A stretch of DNA of 6,917 nt, from positions 1 to 6,917 of the forward strand of contig JAIXZB010000211.1 of assembly GCA_027489915.1 (NCBI GenBank), in the 5' to 3' direction. Positions 1 to 6,200 of the stretch are shown here, one piece after another. The notes beneath the pieces were generated by a model. That model saw only the letters and a list, made by a program, of their open reading frames with translations. It did no database searches and was not told where the DNA came from. The translations under genes were made by a program, and so were the position numbers. Origin of the DNA: Rickettsiales bacterium. Lineage in GTDB: Bacteria > Pseudomonadota > Alphaproteobacteria > Rickettsiales > UBA3002. How positions within the stretch are numbered: position 1 is the stretch's first letter; the number at the start of each line of letters is the position of its first letter.

Positions 1-1152
1 ACGCGCTTTCTGGCAACCCATGATGAATTTGCAGCATGGGCAAAAGATAAAAAACAGCTCCGCATGGAATTCTTTTATCGCGAGATGCGCAAAAAATATG
101 GCATCCTCATCGAGCCCGATGGCAAGCCCACAGGCGGCGAATGGAATTACGATAAAGAAAACCGCAAACCACCCAAAGCAGGCATGCGCTCCCCAGCACG
201 CCTGTCACACACGAAATCTCCCATCACCCGCGAAGTCCTCGCACTCGTGAACACATATTTCGCAACTAACTTCGGCACACTCGAACCCTTCCATTACGCC
301 GTCACACGCGCGCAAGCCTTACGTGAACTCACCCATTTCATAGAAGAGCTTCTACCTAATTTCGGCGATTATCAAGATGCCATGGTAGCGGGCGAACCCT
401 ACCTCTATCACTCCCTCATTTCCTCCTACCTCAATGCAGGTCTGCTACTGCCGCTTGAAATCTGCAAAGCTGCCGAAGCCGCATACCGCGCGGGCAACGT
501 GCCCCTAAACGCGGCAGAGGGATTCATCCGCCAAATTCTTGGCTGGCGCGAATACATACGCGGCATCTATTGGCACCACATGCCCGAATATGGCACCCGC
601 AACAGCCTAAACGCCACCACCCCCCTGCCCAAATTTTACTGGACAGCAGACACCAACATGTTCTGCGTCGCAGAGTCGGTGCGCCACACGCGCGACCATG
701 CCTATTCGCACCATATTCAGCGGCTCATGGTCACAGGTAATTTCGCCCTGCTCGCAGGGCTCGATGTGAAACAGGTACAAGAATGGTACCTCGCCGTCTA
801 TTCCGATGCTTATGAATGGGTAGAAATGCCCAACACCCTAGGCATGGCACTATTTGGCGATGGCGGAATCGTAGCGAGCAAACCCTACGCCGCAAGCGGA
901 AAATACATCCACCGCATGAGTAACTATTGCGAGAAATGCAGATACGATCCCGAAATCATGACAGGCGAAAATGCCTGCCCCTTCAACGCACTTTACTGGG
1001 ATTTCTGGGCACGCAACGAGCATATATTACGCGGCAACCCCCGCATCCCATATGTCTATTCCACCTGGGATAAAATGGATCCAGAAAAACGCACATCCAT
1101 TCGCGCGCAAGCAGCAGCATCACTCACCCAAATGCAGCAAAATACACTCTAA
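1..1152 (+). CDS. phrB: FeS-BCP-type DNA photolyase (PhrB/CryB group), 5'-truncated by the window edge
   Basis: The reading frame is open from base 1 to TAA at 1150-1152, giving 383 residues without a start; the ATG at 64 is internal. The family is the iron-sulfur bacterial cryptochrome/photolyase group, cytoplasmic flavoproteins that use light to repair (6-4) photoproducts, with FAD, a ribityllumazine antenna and a [4Fe-4S] cluster. Four cysteines at fragment residues 222, 310, 313 and 326 have the same spacing (88, 3, 13) as I recall for Agrobacterium PhrB Cys350/438/441/454. This offset of 128 also places His237-His238 on PhrB His365-His366, and Trp214 and Trp262 on the electron-transfer Trp342 and Trp390. 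Other typical stretches are MEFFYREMRKKYG (residues 22-34) and YGTRNSLN (197-204). About 128 N-terminal residues, including much of the antenna-binding domain, lie outside the window. No lesion is visible. A signalling cryptochrome (CryB-like) role cannot be excluded. The gene lies 281 bp from the secretion genes and is probably functionally unrelated to them. Confidence 0.95.
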   Translation, partial: TRFLATHDEFAAWAKDKKQLRMEFFYREMRKKYGILIEPDGKPTGGEWNYDKENRKPPKAGMRSPARLSHTKSPITREVLALVNTYFATNFGTLEPFHYAVTRAQALRELTHFIEELLPNFGDYQDAMVAGEPYLYHSLISSYLNAGLLLPLEICKAAEAAYRAGNVPLNAAEGFIRQILGWREYIRGIYWHHMPEYGTRNSLNATTPLPKFYWTADTNMFCVAESVRHTRDHAYSHHIQRLMVTGNFALLAGLDVKQVQEWYLAVYSDAYEWVEMPNTLGMALFGDGGIVASKPYAASGKYIHRMSNYCEKCRYDPEIMTGENACPFNALYWDFWARNEHILRGNPRIPYVYSTWDKMDPEKRTSIRAQAAASLTQMQQNTL

Positions 1153-1319
1153 ATTTTTGGTAGAATTCGCACCCAAACCGCACACAAATCCACATAATTA
1201 AGCACAGCTTCCCAGTGCATATTTTCCTTAATTATCAAATAAAACAGCTAATTACGCACAAAACAATGGCCCTTTTTGGTGCATTTATGCCACTCCATCG
1301 GGTTTCGTGCTGCCACTTG

Positions 1320-1328
1320 TGCTATAGT
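1320..1328 (+). promoter_or_regulatory. Candidate extended -10 promoter element for the tpsB-tpsA operon
   Basis: The sequence TGCTATAGT matches an extended -10 (TGn followed by a TATAAT-like hexamer with two mismatches). It sits 105 bp before the tpsB start. No convincing -35 hexamer lies 16-18 bp upstream, so the call rests on the -10 alone. A second similar element, TGCTATCTT, lies at 1362-1370. Either could be chance in this A+T-rich stretch. Confidence 0.25.
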
Positions 1329-1383
1329 TAACCTCATCAACAAGCCTCAAAAACCTATTTTTGCTATCTTTGTGCACATTAAA

Positions 1384-1404
1384 CCGACCACACATGAAAG
1401 TCGG
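1384..1404 (+). promoter_or_regulatory. Small hairpin in the probable tpsB leader
   Basis: CCGAC at 1384-1388 is perfectly complementary to GTCGG at 1400-1404, with an 11-base loop between them. The stem ends 14 bases before the Shine-Dalgarno sequence and has no T-run, so it does not look like a terminator. It could modulate leader stability or translation, but a 5-bp stem can occur by chance. I do not recognise a known riboswitch class around it. Confidence 0.2.
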
Positions 1405-1418
1405 CAACGAATGTATGT

Positions 1419-1424
1419 AGAGGA
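1419..1424 (+). promoter_or_regulatory. Ribosome binding site that decides the tpsB GTG start
   Basis: AGAGGA, extended to AGAGGAAAG, lies 9 bases before the GTG at 1434. An in-frame TGA at 1395-1397 and the lack of any other ATG, GTG or TTG in frame between it and 1434 make this GTG the most upstream possible start. The next candidate, ATG at 1479, would remove the basic n-region of the signal peptide. Confidence 0.6.
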
Positions 1425-1433
1425 AAGTTAAGG

Positions 1434-3167
1434 GTGCGTAGTGTTTTTCACGCATACAATCGAAGTGTTACGCGTGGCATGTGCCTTGTCATCTGCGCTA
1501 TCATGTGCGCAACCACGCCTGCATTTGCCCAAATACTAATTTCCCCAGGCGGCGGCGCTGCACAACAGCTCCCATCTTCAGCCGATATCAACCGCACAGA
1601 CCCATTCAAAAATCCCCTTGAAAAGCCAGCCGCAAGCGCCACCACCTCCATCCCCGAATCACGGCTCAGTAACGCCATCCCAGAAGGTATCGAAGGCGTA
1701 ACCCTGAAGCTAAAGCATATAAAAATCGAAGGAATGAGCGCCTTTAAAGCCGATGAAATGAAAGATATTTATACGCCCTTTCTAGGCAAAACCATTCCCT
1801 TAAGCAAAGTATGGGAATTTGCAAACAGCATCACCGAACGCTACCGAAACGAACAATATTTTCTTACCCGTGCCTATGTACCAGTACAGGAAATCGATAA
1901 CGGTAGCGTCACCCTGCGTGTGGTGGAAGGATATATCGGTAAAGTCACCTTCAACCATCCACTAAAAAACAACTACATCATGCGCAATCAAATCACACGC
2001 ATCAAAGATCGCCTGCCGCTTAAAGCATCGCAACTCGAGAGCTTCATGCTAAGGCTGAACGATTTCCCCGGCGCCTCATTTTTTGGCGCCCTCAAACCCA
2101 TGCCAAATGGGCCCGAAGGCGCCATCGAACTGGTCTTAAAACATACCGATAATCAAAACCGTGGCAGCATCTATTTCGATAATGCAGGATCACGCTTTCT
2201 CGGCCCCTATCAAGCAGGAATCAGATACGAAGGCAGCTTCATTCCCACCCACAAGACTGCCCTTTCAGCAGCAAGCGCTCTAGGCAGCGACGAGCTTCGC
2301 TCCTACAGCATAACGCACGAAATCCCTCTCTATCCGCAATGGAAATTGCAGCTATACGGCAGTCATGTGAATGCAAAACCTGGGAGTAATCTCAAAACCT
2401 TTGATATCCAGAGCGAATACAACGAACTGGGGGTAGGGCTGGAATATCAACCCGTGCGCCAATATCTGGAAAACTTAACATTCAACGCGCGCATAGATGG
2501 AAAAAATTCCAAAAGCGATATTTTTGGTGATACCGAACTATCGCGCGATCGCATCCGCGCCCTGCGCACAAGCGTCAAATACGACACCGCCGATGGATTA
2601 AATGGCCATAACTATTTCACACTGGGATACGACCGCGGACTCGATATATTCGCGTCAAGTCAGGCAGGTGACATCAACCTTTCCCGCGCCGAAGCAGAAC
2701 CCGATTTCATGGTCGGAAGTTTCAGTTACGCGCGCATCCAAACCCTTCCAAATAAGTGGCTCCTCACCGCACAAAGTCAGGGACAATACGCATCCAAACC
2801 CCTCTATTCCGCTGAAGAGTTTGGCTATGGCGGCCAAACATTTGGCCGCGCCTATGACCCTTCCGATATCGTCGGTGATCACGGCATCGCTGGCATGATT
2901 GAAGTGCGCTACCAGGGCTTCAAACCATGGAATGAGTTCACCCTCGCACCCTATGGCTTTTACGATATCGGAAAAGTCTGGAACGAAGATGCGGGCACAC
3001 AACCCGTCTCAGGCTCCTCTGCCGGCTTCGGGATGTATATAAACCACAGCACAGGCATAAACAGCTCCATTGGCCTTGCCTTCCCCCTCACCCGAGAAGC
3101 AAATAAGCCTTTGTATGGAAATAGTAATTCGCCACGCATCAACATACAATTATCCTACGGGTTCTAG
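1434..3167 (+). CDS. TpsB outer-membrane transporter, ShlB/FhaC/HecB family (two-partner secretion)
   Basis: This is a 577-residue member of the Omp85 superfamily and, by family knowledge, the outer-membrane pore that exports one TpsA partner. Residues 1-32 are a signal peptide: a basic n-region with Arg2, Arg10 and Arg14, a hydrophobic core at 16-27, and probable cleavage after AFA (30-32). A Pro/Ser/Ala-rich linker spans about 33-87. POTRA 1 covers about 88-170 (LKHIKIEGMSAF; GSVTLRVVEGYIGKV at 157-171) and POTRA 2 about 171-240. The beta-barrel runs from about 241 to 577. It opens with a strand motif DNAGSRFLGPYQAG (249-262), carries FGRAYD (470-475) at the position of the conserved L6-loop motif (VRGY/F in FhaC), and ends in Phe577, typical of outer-membrane barrels. 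Length is normal for the family, and the mature part has no cysteine. The GTG start is supported by the ribosome binding site. The partner gene follows after 47 bp, so co-transcription is likely. Confidence 0.95.
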   Translation: MRSVFHAYNRSVTRGMCLVICAIMCATTPAFAQILISPGGGAAQQLPSSADINRTDPFKNPLEKPAASATTSIPESRLSNAIPEGIEGVTLKLKHIKIEGMSAFKADEMKDIYTPFLGKTIPLSKVWEFANSITERYRNEQYFLTRAYVPVQEIDNGSVTLRVVEGYIGKVTFNHPLKNNYIMRNQITRIKDRLPLKASQLESFMLRLNDFPGASFFGALKPMPNGPEGAIELVLKHTDNQNRGSIYFDNAGSRFLGPYQAGIRYEGSFIPTHKTALSAASALGSDELRSYSITHEIPLYPQWKLQLYGSHVNAKPGSNLKTFDIQSEYNELGVGLEYQPVRQYLENLTFNARIDGKNSKSDIFGDTELSRDRIRALRTSVKYDTADGLNGHNYFTLGYDRGLDIFASSQAGDINLSRAEAEPDFMVGSFSYARIQTLPNKWLLTAQSQGQYASKPLYSAEEFGYGGQTFGRAYDPSDIVGDHGIAGMIEVRYQGFKPWNEFTLAPYGFYDIGKVWNEDAGTQPVSGSSAGFGMYINHSTGINSSIGLAFPLTREANKPLYGNSNSPRINIQLSYGF

Positions 3168-3214
3168 CTAATCTTCAGAAAAAATTAACTGCTGCAAGAG
3201 TACAATACTCAGTG
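3168..3214 (+). promoter_or_regulatory. tpsB-tpsA junction with a weak tpsA ribosome binding site
   Basis: This 47-bp spacer has no inverted repeat or terminator, in keeping with one transcript for both genes. The only purine-rich element is AAGAG at 3196-3200, which is 14 bases before the ATG at 3215 and 11 before the adjacent in-frame GTG at 3212. Initiation may therefore use either codon, and the signal is weaker than that of tpsB. Confidence 0.4.
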
Positions 3215-6200
3215 ATGAAACAGGTTTTACTCAGAGGAACGTCGCTTTGCACCGCATGTATTTTTGCGTTCACCTCCCTGTATTCCATTCCTGTTTTGGC
3301 CAATCCCGAAGGCGGCGTAGTCGCAGCAGGCACAGCCTCCATCACAAGCAACGCCAATACACTCGATATCGATCAGCAATCCGATCGCGCCGTCATCGAT
3401 TGGCGCAGCTTCGATATTCAACCCGGTGAACATACCCAGTTCAGCCAACCAAACAGCAACTCCGTCACGCTTAACCGCGTAGGTAGCAATGCACCCTCCG
3501 CGATCATGGGCAAACTAACAGCCAACGGCAACGTGGTCGTCGTCAATCCAAACGGCGTATTATTCGGCTCAGGGGCACAAGTCGATGTGGGGGGCTTGGT
3601 TGCTACCACTGCCGATATCGATAACGATGCATTCATGGGCGGCAGTGGCGATTTCAATAAGGCAGGAAATCATGATGCACGCGTAATCAACGAAGGTACT
3701 ATCTCCGCAAAAAATGCGGGGCTGGTCGGGCTGGTGGCACCAACCGTGCTTAACAAAGGCACCATCACCGCCAAACTGGGCCGCGTAGAATTAGCCTCGG
3801 GCGATACCGCCGTCATCGATTTATACGGTAATAACCTCACAGGCGTTGCCATAAGCGACAAGGTCACCAAGCAGCTCGTAAGCAACAGTGGCACCATCGA
3901 TGCCGCAGGTGGCACCATCGCCATCACCGCCGCCGATGGCCGCAACATCGTCGATAGCTTGGTCACTATCGAAGGCGAGCTAAAAGCCCCCACCATCGCT
4001 CAGCGCGAAGGCAAAATCATCATTGCCGCCCCCACCGGATTGACTGGCGAAACAACATCAACAAGCAGCACCGTCAACATAAATGCCGCTCTCGATGTAT
4101 CGGGCAAAAACACAACCGAAAAAGCAGGTGCCGTGCATATCACAGGCAAACGTATAGCCCTTCGCAGTGGTACCAGCATCGATGCCTCAGGCAAAGCAGG
4201 TGGCGGCGAAGTATTAATCGGCGGCGATTACAAAGGTGGTGCGTATCGTGGCAACCTCAGCGCACCCGATGCCAGCAATGCCAAAGCATGGGGCAATACA
4301 CCAGGCGGCTATTCCTCTGTCAATAACTCAGAAAACGCCGCACCCCTTGCCAAACTCTACGAAAAGTCCGGCGGCAAGCCCGCAACCGCAAGCCGCGTTA
4401 GCGTTGAAAAAAATGTGACCGTCAAAGCCAGCAGCGATGGTACTGGTAACGCTGGCCGCGTAATCTATTGGTCCGATAACGGCACCAGCTATGAAGGCCA
4501 TACCGATGTCAGTGCCACAGGCACACTCGCAAATGCAGGCTTCGTCGAAGTATCAGGCAAAGACTGGCTCAACTTCGATGGCACCGTAAATGCCCACGCC
4601 GCCTTCGGCGAAGCAGGTGCATTGCTGCTAGATCCAGCCGATATCACCATCAGCAATTTAGCCAATAGCAACATCACAGGATCAACACCGTTTGAATCCT
4701 CAGGTGCTTCCACCTCCAACCTCAATATCGGCACATTACAAACCGCACTCGGCAGCGCCAACGTAATCATCACCAGCGCCGCAGGTACAGGCGGCAATGG
4801 CGATATCACCTTCGTCAACGACCTCACCTGGAGCAGCGCGAATTCACTTACCGTAAATTCCTCGCGCCACATCACCGCCAACGGCAACATCACCAACAGT
4901 GGCTCAGGAAATATAACGCTAAATGCAAACATAAACCCTGCCGCAAACATAACACTGAACAGCAACATTAGCACTGGCGGCTCCATAACAGCTCTAGCAA
5001 ACCGCGACATCACGCTGGCAGCAAGCAAAACCCTGACCTCCGGCGCTACAGGCGGCTTAAGCCTGCAAGCTGCAAACGGAGTCATAGCCAATGCGGGTAA
5101 ACTAACACTTGATGGAAATTTAGCCACTGGTACTGGGGGACTAACCTTACGCTCAGGAATCAACGGCACGCGTCAGTCAATTACTTTTGATAGCACCAAA
5201 TTAACAACATTAGGCGCAACAATTGGTGCGACTAATATTCAAGGCTTCGAAGATATTATAATCGACCGCAACCTCACAAGCTCAAGTGGTATGAGTTTTA
5301 TTGCCAACCGCGACCTTACTCTAAATGGTGGGCGCTCATTAGTAACAGGCATAAGCGGTGGATTAACATTAAACGCTGCTAACGCAGTCGTAACCAATAC
5401 AGGGCTTCTCACCCTCAATGGCAATGTAAGCGCAGGATCAGGCACTATTGGATTCACAAGTGGCATAAGCGCTATCGATGGTTCGCGCAACGATTGGGTC
5501 CTGAACTCCACCACCATGGGTAATACAAACACCGCCTATGGTGCTTTTGGCATCGCCGGGTTCAACGATATCACCATCGATCGCGATATTACTTCAGCAG
5601 GTGGTATTAGTATTATCACTTACCGTGATCTTACGCTTAATAGCGGAAGAACGCTCACAACAGGCACAGGTGGTGGATTAATTCTAAACGCCGCAGCAGG
5701 GGTGGTCACCAATACCGGAACCCTAACCATCAACGGAAATATGAGCGCAGGCTCTGGAACATCCAGCCTGATAACTGGAATAAGCTCTGTCGATGGTTCA
5801 CGCCCAGATATAACCCTCAACAACACCAATCTAACCAATATAAACACTACTTTTGGTTCAGTAACAGTTAGCGGGTTTAATGACACCACTATCGACCGCG
5901 ATATCTTGTCAGGTGGCAGTATCAACTTAAACGGCGCCAGAAACATTGCCATCAGCCCAAGCCGCATCATCCGCACAGGTGCAACTGGCGGCTTAAGCTT
6001 TCAAGCTGCCGCCGCTTCATGGAGTGGTGGTGCAACCACAGGCCCTGGCACCATCAATTTTGGTGGTAACCCAATAGAAATAGGAACAGGAAATACAACC
6101 CTCAGAAGCGGCACCAGCACTGTCGATGGATCACGGCCAGATTTAACAATCAATAGCACGAATTTCGTTACATTAGGCGCAAGCGTAGGTAGCCTCACCA

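Larger units (their letters stand above)
1153..1433. other. Intergenic region between photolyase and tpsB
   Basis: These 281 bp are richer in A+T than the flanking genes and contain no credible gene. I see no strong stem followed by a T-run that would terminate the photolyase transcript. The part nearest tpsB holds the weak promoter candidate, the leader hairpin and the ribosome binding site listed separately. A short imperfect inverted repeat, GTGCAT-TT-ATGCCAC with one bulged C, lies at 1279-1293, but I cannot give it a function. The gap is long enough for tpsB to have its own promoter. Confidence 0.7.

Noticed and set aside
971..1201. 76-codon + strand frame overlapping the end of the photolyase
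   Set aside because: It lies mostly inside the photolyase in another frame, its translation resembles no family I know, and no ribosome binding site stands out.
1394..1420. 8-codon frame as an annotated leader peptide gene
   Set aside because: It has no ribosome binding site, no regulatory codon run such as repeated His or Trp, and no attenuator structure. I mention it only as a possibility in the findings.
2545..2552. Palindrome GCGATCGC as a HIP1-like or regulatory element
   Set aside because: I noticed only this single copy, and it falls within ordinary tpsB codons.
2655..3002. 115-codon frame on the - strand inside tpsB
   Set aside because: It is fully antisense to the conserved TpsB barrel and shows no motif of its own; it is a shadow of the coding strand.
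4236..4418. 60-codon + strand frame inside tpsA
   Set aside because: It is out of frame with the continuous TpsA translation, which contains recognisable family motifs on both sides, and has no independent support.
4489..5169. 226-codon frame on the - strand (and similar antisense frames across 3418-6864)
   Set aside because: These frames lie opposite the TpsA coding sequence. Their Pro/Val/Leu/Ser-rich translations are what the reverse complement of Asn/Thr/Gly/Ser-rich codons produces, and they recur with the repeats.
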